This document shows positions 1 to 7,162 of a stretch of 64,000 nt of DNA, one piece after another; positions within the stretch are counted from its first letter, which is position 1; every line of letters begins with the position of its first letter. The DNA is from Peribacillus simplex. Its GTDB lineage: Bacteria > Bacillota > Bacilli > Bacillales > DSM-1321. The stretch covers positions 1 through 64,000 of the forward strand of contig NZ_LNNH01000059.1 of the NCBI RefSeq assembly GCF_001542915.1, written 5' to 3'. A program made the position numbers and the translations under genes. The notes under the pieces are model-generated. The model was not told the origin of the DNA, did not search any database, and saw nothing but the letters and a program-made list of their open reading frames with translations.

Positions 1-48
1 AATCATTTCAAGTTGATCTCGCTGAATAGAATCATGTTTAGAAAGCAT
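1..48 (-). CDS. IS1182-like transposase, N-terminal fragment (cut by window edge)
   Basis: Read on the minus strand, these 48 bases start with ATG and give MLSKHDSIQRDQLEMI. A strong ribosome binding site (GAGGTGATGAGG, 49-60) lies just before the ATG. From memory, this N-terminus is characteristic of IS1182-family DDE transposases in Bacillaceae, which continue with a 'LDQLVP.DHLVRK' stretch. The rest of the gene lies outside the window, so intactness cannot be judged. The assignment rests on 16 residues plus the ribosome binding site. It implies an insertion sequence next to the spoIIG locus. Confidence 0.62.
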   Translation of the reverse strand, partial: MLSKHDSIQRDQLEMI

Positions 49-125
49 CCTCATCACCTCAAGTTTTAATCCTTCAATTTTAAAACAAAAATGACTCCAG
101 CCAAAAGTGTTCTATCTAAAAGGTA

Positions 126-260
126 AGACAAAGTTGATTGGAACGGAAGGTACGAGACTCCTGCGGGAAAAGCGCGTCTAGGGGAGACCCCGCAGGCAAA
201 GCCGAGGAGGCTCCCCGACCGCCCGCGGAAAGCGAGTGCCTGGAGTGGAAATCAACGTCT
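126..260. repeat. Dispersed structured repeat, copy 1 (best preserved)
   Basis: This GC-rich element is of a type I recall as widespread in Bacillus-group genomes and often mis-annotated as short ORFs. It folds within clear ends: AGAC (126-129) and GTTGATT (133-139) pair with AATCAAC (250-256) and GTCT (257-260). Inside, CCTGCGGG (160-167) pairs with CCCGCAGG (189-196). GGGGAG (181-186) can pair with CTCCCC (211-216), which crosses the previous stem. A 61-codon ORF across it is not credible. Decayed copies occur at 11238-11375 and 47800-47897. Function unknown; a non-autonomous mobile element or a structured RNA is possible. Confidence 0.7.
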
Positions 261-281
261 AAATTGTACAGGCCATATAAA

Positions 282-313
282 TAGACAAACTCGATTTTCA
301 TCGAGTTTGTCTA
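282..313. repeat. Perfect 13-bp inverted repeat
   Basis: TAGACAAACTCGA (282-294) is followed by a 6-base spacer and its exact reverse complement TCGAGTTTGTCTA (301-313). The terminator at 321-349 follows directly. The repeat lies between copy 1 of the dispersed repeat and the spoIIG upstream region. It could be the end of a mobile unit or part of a two-hairpin terminator. Confidence 0.7.
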
Positions 314-320
314 CAGTCTG

Positions 321-349
321 AACCGTTCCCGCTGGGAACGGTTTTTTTT
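321..349 (+). terminator. Intrinsic terminator
   Basis: AACCGTTCCC and GGGAACGGTT form a 10-bp stem around a 2-base spacer, followed by eight T residues. No intact upstream gene in the window reads into it. It probably ends a transcript from the repeat or a lost neighbour and insulates spoIIGA. Confidence 0.8.
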
Positions 350-658
350 CGATTTTTTTATGGCCCCGTTTTCAACTTCTTGCGGCTATCGCAAATATCT
401 TCCAGGTTGAAACCTGGATAGGTTCTTGGATGATGTTTTAAATGATTTCTGCAAGGGAGCCGTTTCCGGGCTGGGACCTTCATTAATATAAAGGAAAAAG
501 GGAGGGATCTCTGAAGATCTTAAACTTTTAAAACATAAATCGACAGAAGTAAAAGGGGGTAGGATAGTCTCTCGGAAAGTATTGGAAAATTTCAAGAGCT
601 GTTTTTCTACAAAAAGGGTAAAAATGACTGAAAAACTCTTAAGTTTTCGGTACAAAAA
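350..658. other. Upstream region of spoIIG, no gene seen
   Basis: The stretch carries no ORF with a credible ribosome binding site or recognisable product. A 93-codon minus-strand ORF (386-667) is probably chance. One heptamer, ATCGACA at 539-545, differs by one base from the Spo0A box TTCGACA and lies about 115 bp before the promoter -35 region, so it may be an upstream Spo0A site. In B. subtilis bpr occupies this side of spoIIGA; it is not here. Confidence 0.4.
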
Positions 659-692
659 GTGACACACTTTCCAAGGCCAGGTACGCTATACT
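659..692 (+). promoter_or_regulatory. spoIIG promoter (SigA/Spo0A type, 22-bp spacer)
   Basis: GTGACA (659-664) and TATACT (687-692) resemble -35 and -10 hexamers separated by 22 bp. The spoIIG promoter of B. subtilis is known for this over-long spacing and needs Spo0A~P to be used by SigA RNA polymerase. The position, 43 bp before the spoIIGA start, fits. The hexamers are seen directly; Spo0A control is inferred from the homologous locus. Confidence 0.65.
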
Positions 693-735
693 TTTTGCTA
701 GTGGAAGGTTAGTTCCTAAAGGGAGGGGAGGGTGT

Positions 736-1662
736 TTGACCTTATATTTAGATGTGATCTGGTTGTTGAATTGGTTATTTGACTGCCTCCTTTTATATGG
801 GACCGCAATCATTCTCAAACGAAGGGTCGCTCTTTGGCGGGTATGCATCGGCGGGTTGATCGGTTCCTTCATTATCGTATTGGCATTCACTCCTTTTTAT
901 GCGATGGCGGACCGAGTGTACATGAAGATTTTTGTATCCCTGGTCATGGTGCTGGCCACCTTTGGATTTAATAGGTTAAAGCTTTTCATGAAATCGGTGG
1001 CCACTTTATACTTTGTGACGTTTTTATCTGGGGGAATCCTTCTGGGCCTTCATTATTTATTCGAATTTCAAATCGTAGCCAAAGACCCCGGTCAATATGC
1101 AGGAATCAATCGTTTTGGCGATCCTGTCAGCTGGATATTCGTAATGATCGGATTCCCGCTTGCTTGGCAATTTTCCAAGCGTACACTTGAAGGGATGGAA
1201 ATGACAAAGCTTACACATGAACAAATGGTTATGGTTTCGGTTAAGATATCTGACTTCGAAGGGACATTCCACGGACTGGTGGATACAGGGAATCAATTAT
1301 ATGATCCGATTTCACGCTCCCCTGTGATGATCATTTCTCTATCGGGAGGGGAATCGGGCATTCCTGACGATATGCTAGAGCTCTTTAAAAACCCTGATAA
1401 TCTGATCAAGCAGGAAGAACAACCTGATTATTCATGGACTGGACGAATGCGGGTCATCCCTTATAAGGTGGTGGGGCATGAACATCAGCTTTTGACCGCT
1501 ATCAAGCCGGATTCCATCAAAATCGTTCAAGGGGAAAAAGAATATCACGTTAAGCAAGGGCTCGTTTCATTCACCTTTTCGAAACTCTCTCCCGACAACA
1601 GCTATCAATCTATCGTTCACCCGAAAATGTTAACCGGCATCCCGGTGCAAAATGCCTCCTGA
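736..1662 (+). CDS. spoIIGA: Sporulation sigma-E factor-processing peptidase SpoIIGA
   Basis: This membrane-bound aspartic protease removes the pro-sequence of SigE in the mother cell when activated by SpoIIR from the forespore. At 308 residues it has the usual length. The N-terminal half is hydrophobic with several membrane segments. The C-terminal half carries the catalytic DTGN motif with Asp183 ([12 protein letters not shown]), the same position as in B. subtilis. The start is TTG at 736, after a GGGAGGGGAGGG ribosome binding site (721-732); no in-frame ATG fits the family N-terminus. The substrate gene sigE follows after 58 bp. Confidence 0.95.
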   Translation: MTLYLDVIWLLNWLFDCLLLYGTAIILKRRVALWRVCIGGLIGSFIIVLAFTPFYAMADRVYMKIFVSLVMVLATFGFNRLKLFMKSVATLYFVTFLSGGILLGLHYLFEFQIVAKDPGQYAGINRFGDPVSWIFVMIGFPLAWQFSKRTLEGMEMTKLTHEQMVMVSVKISDFEGTFHGLVDTGNQLYDPISRSPVMIISLSGGESGIPDDMLELFKNPDNLIKQEEQPDYSWTGRMRVIPYKVVGHEHQLLTAIKPDSIKIVQGEKEYHVKQGLVSFTFSKLSPDNSYQSIVHPKMLTGIPVQNAS

Positions 1663-1720
1663 ACCATTGATTCACTCTAACATCCGATCCATAATCCGTT
1701 TATTAGAAGGGAGAATTATT

Positions 1721-2440
1721 TTGAAGAAACTCATTCTTCGGCTCACTTATTTTTGGTACAAACTATTGTTCAAGCTTGGATTGAAGACGGACGAAATACA
1801 TTACATTGGAGGGAGTGAAGCGCTGCCGCCGCCCCTTTCGAAGGAAGAAGAGGCAATACTGATCAACAAATTGCCGAATGGCGATGAAGCTGCACGATCG
1901 ATCTTGATCGAACGTAATTTAAGGTTGGTCGTCTATATCGCCAGGAAATTTGAAAATACGGGCATCAATATCGAAGACCTCATCAGCATAGGCACCATCG
2001 GTTTAATAAAGGCCGTGAATACATTCAATCCAGAGAAGAAAATAAAATTGGCTACATATGCCTCGAGATGCATCGAGAATGAGATTTTGATGTATTTACG
2101 AAGGAATAACAAAATCCGTTCTGAAGTTTCTTTTGATGAACCATTGAATATCGATTGGGATGGGAATGAGCTTCTGCTATCGGATGTCCTTGGCACTGAC
2201 GATGACATCATCACGAAAGATCTTGAAGCGAATGTGGACCGCAAGCTGCTGACGAAGGCACTCACGCAGCTATCTGAACGCGAAAAACAAATAATGGAAC
2301 TCAGGTTTGGCCTGGCAGGCGGAGAAGAGAAAACACAAAAGGATGTTGCCGATATGCTTGGAATTTCCCAATCATACATTTCACGTTTGGAAAAACGGAT
2401 CATCAAGAGGCTTCGAAAGGAATTTAATAAAATGGTGTAA
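1721..2440 (+). CDS. sigE: RNA polymerase sporulation sigma factor SigE (pro-SigE)
   Basis: Early mother-cell sigma factor, made as an inactive membrane-associated precursor. The chosen start is TTG 1721, preceded by AGAAGGGAG. It gives 239 residues beginning like pro-SigE of B. subtilis and of equal length. A longer ORF from 1652 would overlap spoIIGA and has no support. The first ~27 residues form the amphipathic pro-sequence ([20 protein letters not shown]). Sigma-70 region 2 follows ([20 protein letters not shown]), and region 4 contains the [23 protein letters not shown]. Co-transcribed with spoIIGA, whose product cleaves it. Confidence 0.97.
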   Translation: MKKLILRLTYFWYKLLFKLGLKTDEIHYIGGSEALPPPLSKEEEAILINKLPNGDEAARSILIERNLRLVVYIARKFENTGINIEDLISIGTIGLIKAVNTFNPEKKIKLATYASRCIENEILMYLRRNNKIRSEVSFDEPLNIDWDGNELLLSDVLGTDDDIITKDLEANVDRKLLTKALTQLSEREKQIMELRFGLAGGEEKTQKDVADMLGISQSYISRLEKRIIKRLRKEFNKMV

Positions 2441-2524
2441 AAAAAATTAGCACCTAAATGCCAATTAAATCAATACTTTGGCAACGATATGAAAAATTAT
2501 GGTGATTTTCTGTTCTAGCCAAGT

Positions 2525-2553
2525 GCATATTTTTCCCTCCCGCGGAAATACTG
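2525..2553 (+). promoter_or_regulatory. Putative SigF/SigG promoter of sigG
   Basis: GCATA (2525-2529) matches the -35 of forespore sigma factors. AATACTG (2547-2553) after 17 bp resembles the -10 CATNHTA. The block lies 37-65 bp before the sigG start. I recall a very similar sequence at the B. subtilis spoIIIG promoter, which SigF and then SigG itself use. Forespore control is inferred. Confidence 0.5.
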
Positions 2554-2589
2554 TTTTTTGTACAGCGCTCCTGTGAGGAGGGAATAATT

Positions 2590-3369
2590 TTGTCTCGTAA
2601 TAAGGTTGAAATCTGCGGTGTGGATACATCAAAATTACCGGTTTTAAAGAATGAAGAGATGAGAAAACTCTTTAAAGAACTGCAAGATGGCGATATTTCA
2701 GCAAGAGAAAAACTGGTAAACGGGAATCTTCGACTCGTTCTAAGCGTCATTCAGCGCTTTAACAATCGGGGAGAGTATGTGGATGATCTATTTCAGGTAG
2801 GCTGTATAGGGTTAATGAAGTCGATAGACAACTTTGACTTAGGTCAAAATGTTAAGTTTTCAACATATGCTGTACCGATGATTATTGGAGAAATCCGAAG
2901 ATATCTTCGTGACAATAATCCGATTCGGGTTTCCCGTTCTTTAAGAGACATCGCTTACAAAGCTTTGCAGGTTAAAGAAAAGCTCATAAGCCAGACCCTT
3001 CGTGAGCCGACAGCTGAAGAAATCGCCAAGGTGTTGGAAGTACCTCATGAAGAAATCGTTTTTGCACTCGATGCGATACAAGATCCAGTTTCACTTTTTG
3101 AACCGATTTATAATGATGGCGGGGATCCGATTTATGTACTCGACCAACTGAGTGATGAGAAAAATAAAGACAGTACGTGGATTGATGAAATAGCTATTAA
3201 CGAAGGCATGAGACGGTTGAATGACCGGGAAAAAATGATCCTTCGGAAACGGTTTTTCCAAGGGAAGACGCAAATGGAGGTAGCCGAAGAAATCGGCATT
3301 TCACAGGCGCAGGTGTCCCGGTTGGAAAAGGCGGCAATAAAGCAAATGAATAAAAATATCCAACAGTAG
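2590..3369 (+). CDS. sigG: RNA polymerase sporulation sigma factor SigG
   Basis: Late forespore sigma factor that activates germination-receptor, SASP and other forespore genes after engulfment. The 259 residues align end to end with B. subtilis SigG (260). Region 2 reads NLRLVLSVIQRFNNRGEYVD and FQVGCIGLMKSIDNFDLG. Region 3 is present, and region 4 ends with a HTH containing EVAEEIGISQAQVSRLEKAA. The start is TTG 2590, 7 bases after GAGGAGGGA (2575-2583). It lies 149 bp after sigE with its own forespore-type promoter, so part of its transcription is probably separate from the spoIIG message. Confidence 0.97.
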   Translation: MSRNKVEICGVDTSKLPVLKNEEMRKLFKELQDGDISAREKLVNGNLRLVLSVIQRFNNRGEYVDDLFQVGCIGLMKSIDNFDLGQNVKFSTYAVPMIIGEIRRYLRDNNPIRVSRSLRDIAYKALQVKEKLISQTLREPTAEEIAKVLEVPHEEIVFALDAIQDPVSLFEPIYNDGGDPIYVLDQLSDEKNKDSTWIDEIAINEGMRRLNDREKMILRKRFFQGKTQMEVAEEIGISQAQVSRLEKAAIKQMNKNIQQ

Positions 3370-3594
3370 AAGCTGAGCATGAGAAAAGGTAGCTTAAGCG
3401 GGTAGTGCAGCAATGTTCATTACCCGCCCAAAGCCACTTATCCGTAGCGGCTTTTTTATTTTGTCGAAAATGCATAAGGGAGGAGATGGAGGGCGAAACG
3501 TTTATTTATCGTATTCTTCATCCTTGAGTGAATCATGTCATATACATGTGAAGAGGACCTTCATCTATGATGAAATTGTGAGGAGCTGAGTGGG
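3370..3594. other. sigG-ylmC intergenic region; ylmA absent
   Basis: In B. subtilis the ABC-transporter ATPase gene ylmA lies between sigG and ylmC. Here there are only 225 bp and no ABC ATPase sequence. GCGGGTA (3398-3404) and TACCCGC (3421-3427) form a loose hairpin ahead of the terminator. No gene seen. Confidence 0.6.
3431..3457 (+). terminator. sigG terminator
   Basis: AAGCCACT and AGCGGCTT form an 8-bp stem with one mismatch and a 7-base loop, followed by a T-rich tract. It lies 62 bp after the sigG stop codon. Confidence 0.65.
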
Positions 3595-3864
3595 ATGACC
3601 AGAATTTCCGAATTTCAGATCAAGGATATCGTCAACATAGCAGATGGAAAGAAACTTGGGAATATGTCGGATCTTGAAATCAATACGTCTACAGGGCAAA
3701 TTGAGGCAATCGTCGTTTCAAATGGCACCAGGTTAATGGGGTTCTTCGGCAGGGAACAGGATATTGTGATTCCATGGCGCAAGATAAAAAAAATCGGCGC
3801 AGATGTCATTCTTGTTGAACATCAGACGGTATTTCAGGCAGAACTGAAAGATGAACGGTTTTAA
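3595..3864 (+). CDS. ylmC: YlmC/YmxH family sporulation protein (PRC-barrel)
   Basis: Small 89-residue PRC-barrel-like protein of the YlmC/YmxH family, whose members occur in spore formers. The exact role is unknown. The sequence shows the family's DI.NIADGKKLG opening, a central GTRLMGFFGRE segment and an IPW.KI.KIG strand. The ATG at 3595 follows a GAGGAGCTGAG ribosome binding site. It is the first gene of the ylm-divIVA cluster and directly precedes ylmD. Family membership is firm; function is not established. Confidence 0.88.
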   Translation: MTRISEFQIKDIVNIADGKKLGNMSDLEINTSTGQIEAIVVSNGTRLMGFFGREQDIVIPWRKIKKIGADVILVEHQTVFQAELKDERF

Positions 3865-3920
3865 GGGGTGAAGTGCACAAATCTATGATACACTAGACTA
3901 AAAATGAAGAGGTTAAAAGC

Positions 3921-4748
3921 ATGAAAGAGCCATTTGTTTTAATAGATGATCAATATATGCTCATTGACAGCTGGAGACAGCAAAATCTCCAGCTCGTAGC
4001 GGGCTTCACCACGAAAAATGGGGGAGTCAGTTCAGGGGATTTTCAAACATTGAATACCGGTTTCCATGTCGGGGATCGCCTTGAAGATGTCCAGGGGAAT
4101 CGCAGGATCTTGGCAGAAAAGCTGTCATTTTCCTTAGATGGCTGGGTAGGGGCGGAACAGACGCATGAAACGCAAATATTGCAAGTGAACAGGCTTGATG
4201 GCGGCAGAGGCGCAACGGATTATCATTCAGCCTTTAAAGGCACAGACGGATTTTATGCGAAGGATCATAATGTTCTTTTGACAATGTGCTACGCAGACTG
4301 CGTGCCCCTATACTTTCTTGCTCCGGCGCATGGTATGATTGGGGTGGCGCACGCAGGCTGGAAGGGCAGTGTAAACGGAATTGCCCGGAAAATGGTTGAA
4401 GCATGGCTAAGAGAGGGTATAAAGGAAGCGGAGATATTTGCTGTAATAGGACCGTCCATTTGCTCGGAATGCTATGTTGTTGATGACAAAGTCATAGATT
4501 TGGTGCAGAATTTGCTGGAAGATAATGACGAAAAGCCATATAATTTAATCAGTGAAGGACAATATCAGTTAGATCTTAAGCGACTCAATTCTTTGGTTCT
4601 TCAGAAAGCGGGAATTCCAAACAGTCAAATTGAGATTACATCGTACTGCACAAGCTGCGATCACGATTTGTTTTTTTCACATCGCCGTGATAACGGGAAA
4701 ACAGGCAGGTTAATGAGCTTTATCGGTTGGAAGGAGGATTTAAGGTAA
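3921..4748 (+). CDS. ylmD: Multicopper-oxidase-like polyphenol/purine nucleosidase family protein YlmD
   Basis: Member of the YfiH/YlmD (DUF152, 'laccase domain') family. Characterised relatives act as purine nucleoside phosphorylase or adenosine deaminase, and some bind metal. The 275 residues include the metal/active-site motifs FTTKNGGVS (near 30), QTHETQIL (~79), MCYADCVPLYF (~123), VAHAGWKGSVNGIA (~140) and the C-terminal YCTSC...FFSHRRD. The ATG at 3921 follows GAAGAGG. It ends 2 bp before ylmE, whose ribosome binding site lies inside it, so the two are translationally linked. Confidence 0.9.
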   Translation: MKEPFVLIDDQYMLIDSWRQQNLQLVAGFTTKNGGVSSGDFQTLNTGFHVGDRLEDVQGNRRILAEKLSFSLDGWVGAEQTHETQILQVNRLDGGRGATDYHSAFKGTDGFYAKDHNVLLTMCYADCVPLYFLAPAHGMIGVAHAGWKGSVNGIARKMVEAWLREGIKEAEIFAVIGPSICSECYVVDDKVIDLVQNLLEDNDEKPYNLISEGQYQLDLKRLNSLVLQKAGIPNSQIEITSYCTSCDHDLFFSHRRDNGKTGRLMSFIGWKEDLR

Positions 4749-4750
4749 TT

Positions 4751-5422
4751 GTGAAAGTATTGGACAATTTAAAAAACATCGAAGAAAAGATAAATATAGC
4801 ATGTGAAAATAGCGGCAGGCGCCGTGAAGATATAAAGTTGATCGCCGTGACAAAATATGTTTCGATCGAGAGGGCGAAGGAAGCCTTGGAAGCGGGAATC
4901 AGCGACTTAGGTGAAAACCGTGACGAAGGGCTCCTGAATAAATACGAAATACTGCAGGACAAGCCGAACTGGCATTATATTGGCTCCTTGCAGACGCGAA
5001 AAGTGAAGAATGTCATTGATAAAATCACCTATATCCATTCACTGGACCGAATTTCTTTAGCGGAAGAAATTCAAAAACGCGCAAAAGAGCCGATAAATTG
5101 TTTAGTGCAGGTGAATGTTTCGGGTGAGGAATCCAAACATGGCATGGACCCAGAGGCAGCAATGAGCTTCATAAAGGGGTTAGCCGGTTTTGATAAGGTG
5201 AAGGTTGCAGGATTGATGACGATGGCTCCTTTGACGGATGATCCACAAGTTTTACGTCAGTGCTTCCGGAACCTGAAAAATCTGCAGGTGGAAATCCAAA
5301 ATGCTGCGCTCGCGCATGCACCATGCACGGAATTATCCATGGGGATGTCCAATGATTTCATGATTGCCATCGAAGAAGGCGCTACTATGATCAGGATTGG
5401 CACAGCACTTGTAGGCGAATAA
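4751..5422 (+). CDS. ylmE: PLP homeostasis protein YlmE (YggS/PROSC family)
   Basis: PLP-binding protein of the YggS/PLPBP family, which buffers pyridoxal phosphate and has no known catalysis. The 223 residues carry the Lys site motif LIAVTKYVS (PLP lysine) and GENRDEGLL. They also carry NWHYIGSLQTRKVKN, HSLDRI, VQVNVSGEESKHGM and the C-terminal ELSMGMSNDFMIAIEEGATM phosphate-binding segment. GTG 4751 is chosen because an earlier in-frame TTG (4727) would overlap the GGAAGGAGG ribosome binding site at 4729-4737. In many bacteria this gene sits next to sepF and yggT, as here. Confidence 0.92.
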   Translation: MKVLDNLKNIEEKINIACENSGRRREDIKLIAVTKYVSIERAKEALEAGISDLGENRDEGLLNKYEILQDKPNWHYIGSLQTRKVKNVIDKITYIHSLDRISLAEEIQKRAKEPINCLVQVNVSGEESKHGMDPEAAMSFIKGLAGFDKVKVAGLMTMAPLTDDPQVLRQCFRNLKNLQVEIQNAALAHAPCTELSMGMSNDFMIAIEEGATMIRIGTALVGE

Positions 5423-5443
5423 TTTTAAGGAGGTACGCTAAAG

Positions 5444-5908
5444 ATGTCGTTCGTATCAAAATTTAAATCTTATTTCGCACTGGATGATGAGTATGAGTAC
5501 AAGGATGAAGTGATGGAAGAAGAGGAGGCTGAACGAAAAACCGTGAAGTCAGCTAAACAGCAGCAGCCAGTTTCTGGAGGGACTAATGGCAATCAGAATA
5601 TCGTAAGTTTGCAAAGCGTCCAGAAATCTTCTAAAGTAGTATTATTGGAGCCTCGTGCCTATGCAGAAGCCCAGGAGGTAGCCGACCATCTGAAGAATAG
5701 GCGGGCTGTTGTCGTGAACCTTCAACGGATTCAGCATGATCAAGGAAAGCGGATCATTGATTTTCTTAGCGGGACTGTCTATGCAATCAGCGGGGATATC
5801 CAAAAAATCGGAACAGATATATTCTTATGTACCCCTGACAACGTCGATGTTTCCGGTAATATTACCGGCTTTGCCGTCGATGAGGAGTATGAAGAAGCGA
5901 GGTGGTAA
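5444..5908 (+). CDS. sepF: Cell division protein SepF
   Basis: Membrane-tethered FtsZ partner that polymerises into rings and aligns FtsZ filaments. The 154 residues match the family length. The N-terminus ([13 protein letters not shown]) is the amphipathic membrane-binding helix, followed by an acidic and Gln-rich linker to about residue 55. The C-terminal SepF fold (~60-140) includes [30 protein letters not shown] and [18 protein letters not shown]. The ribosome binding site AAGGAGGT lies 8 bases before ATG 5444. Placed between ylmE and ylmG, as in B. subtilis. Confidence 0.96.
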   Translation: MSFVSKFKSYFALDDEYEYKDEVMEEEEAERKTVKSAKQQQPVSGGTNGNQNIVSLQSVQKSSKVVLLEPRAYAEAQEVADHLKNRRAVVVNLQRIQHDQGKRIIDFLSGTVYAISGDIQKIGTDIFLCTPDNVDVSGNITGFAVDEEYEEARW

Positions 5909-5914
5909 TGATTA

Positions 5915-6181
5915 ATGGGTTTAGTGCTTCAAGGTTTATATTATTTAATTGAAATTTATTCAATGGCATTAATCGTATACATATTGATGTCATGGTTTCC
6001 AAATGCAAGGGAGACATCCATCGGTCAATTTTTGGAAACGATTTGCGAACCATATTTAGAGCCTTTCAGAAAGTTCATACCACCACTTGGCATGATCGAT
6101 CTTTCACCGCTTGTGGCCCTTCTGGTGCTTAACTTCGCAAGTGGGTATGGCATTCATTACCTTCAGACGCTGGTGGGTTAA
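5915..6181 (+). CDS. ylmG: YggT family membrane protein YlmG
   Basis: Small 88-residue integral membrane protein of the YggT/YlmG family, conserved next to sepF and linked by context to division or membrane organisation. Two hydrophobic segments (about residues 3-24 and 63-86) flank the conserved loop SWFPNARE and the [15 protein letters not shown] motif. It starts 6 bp after sepF, with GAGGTGG inside the sepF end as ribosome binding site. Biochemical function is unknown. Confidence 0.92.
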   Translation: MGLVLQGLYYLIEIYSMALIVYILMSWFPNARETSIGQFLETICEPYLEPFRKFIPPLGMIDLSPLVALLVLNFASGYGIHYLQTLVG

Positions 6182-6202
6182 CCACAACCGGCAAAGAACG
6201 AA

Positions 6203-6235
6203 ACTACACAGCCGGAAGATTCTCAGCTGTGTAGT
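6203..6235. repeat. Inverted repeat between ylmG and ylmH
   Basis: ACTACACAGC (6203-6212) and GCTGTGTAGT (6226-6235) form a perfect 10-bp stem with a 13-base loop. No T tract follows, so it is not a standard terminator. It could be an mRNA-stability or attenuating hairpin within the ylm transcript. Confidence 0.55.
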
Positions 6236-6303
6236 GGCAACGAAGGAAGAAAGCATGTTTAGATCAATCATTATCTTGATAATTAAGGAGCAATAATACA
6301 ATC

Positions 6304-7077
6304 ATGAGTATTTATCAGCATTTCAGGCCGGAGGAAAAAGAATTCATCGACCAGGCAATGAATTGGATCGATCAGGTAAAAGATTCTTACGCTCCGAAAT
6401 TATCTGACTTTCTGGATCCGCGACAGCAGGAAATCCTTACTTCCTTATTGGGAAATGATCCGGATGCCAAACTGCAATTCAACGGCGGGAGCGAATTCGT
6501 TGAGCGAAAACGTGTGCTCATTTACCCTGATTATTACTCTCCTGAACCATCGGATTTCAATATCTCCTTATACGATATTTCCTATCCAAAAAAGTTTGTT
6601 ACGCTTGAACATAGGCAAATACTTGGAACCTTGATGTCACTTGGGGTAAAACGTGAAAAATTCGGCGATATAATCGTGACGGAGGAGCATATCCAATTTA
6701 TTGCGGCCGAGGAGATGGATGCCTATCTCACTGGGAACCTGGAGAAAATCGGTAAAGCTTCCGTTGCCATAAAACGGCTTCCTATAGGGAATATCATCCA
6801 AGTCCAAGATAAATGGGAAGAACAAGTCACCACCGTCAGTTCCCTAAGGCTGGATAGTGTGCTTTCTGCCGTGCTTAATATCTCCCGCCAAAAAACGCAA
6901 GCCCTGGTAACGTCAGGTAAAGTGAAGGTCAATTTCAAGCAAACGGAAAATGTTTCTGAAGAATGCCGCGAGGGGGATACGTTATCCATCAGGGGGTTTG
7001 GCAGGTGCAAGATACTGTCGATAGATGGAAAAACCAAGAAGGATAAGTGGAGAATCTCGTTAGGCAGGCAAAAATAA
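6304..7077 (+). CDS. ylmH: S4-domain RNA-binding protein YlmH (ribosome quality control)
   Basis: RNA-binding protein of 257 residues. B. subtilis YlmH binds obstructed 50S-peptidyl-tRNA complexes and can support RqcH-dependent alanine tailing. The S4 domain is visible at about residues 180-245 (LRLDSVLSAVLNISRQKTQA, SGKVKVNFK, EGDTLSIRGFG). The N-terminal part has the family pattern 'FRPEEKEFIDQA..W' and FLDPRQQEIL. ATG 6304 follows AAGGAGC at 6285-6291. rqcH is in this same window (24921-26642). Confidence 0.92.
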   Translation: MSIYQHFRPEEKEFIDQAMNWIDQVKDSYAPKLSDFLDPRQQEILTSLLGNDPDAKLQFNGGSEFVERKRVLIYPDYYSPEPSDFNISLYDISYPKKFVTLEHRQILGTLMSLGVKREKFGDIIVTEEHIQFIAAEEMDAYLTGNLEKIGKASVAIKRLPIGNIIQVQDKWEEQVTTVSSLRLDSVLSAVLNISRQKTQALVTSGKVKVNFKQTENVSEECREGDTLSIRGFGRCKILSIDGKTKKDKWRISLGRQK

Positions 7078-7106
7078 TTCAAGATTAAGCAGGATTTGGA
7101 CATTTA

Positions 7107-7133
7107 TTGTCGAATATAGAGTTTTAATATACT
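7107..7133 (+). promoter_or_regulatory. Possible SigA promoter of divIVA
   Basis: TATACT (7128-7133) is a good -10 with TTGTCG (7107-7112) 15 bp upstream as a weak -35. It lies 30 bp before the divIVA start, in the 85-bp gap after ylmH. The short spacing lowers confidence. Confidence 0.35.
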
Positions 7134-7162
7134 AGAGTAGAAACCGTTCTGGAGGTGCCGTA

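Noticed and set aside
116..301. 61-codon minus-strand ORF across the first repeat
   Set aside because: It lies wholly over the structured repeat, has no ribosome binding site, and its composition is explained by the repeat.
386..667. 93-codon minus-strand ORF upstream of spoIIGA
   Set aside because: No ribosome binding site or known family, and it overlaps the spoIIG promoter region.
3480..3594. Possible SigE promoter before ylmC (CATATACATG)
   Set aside because: No matching -35 at the right distance; too weak to report as a feature.
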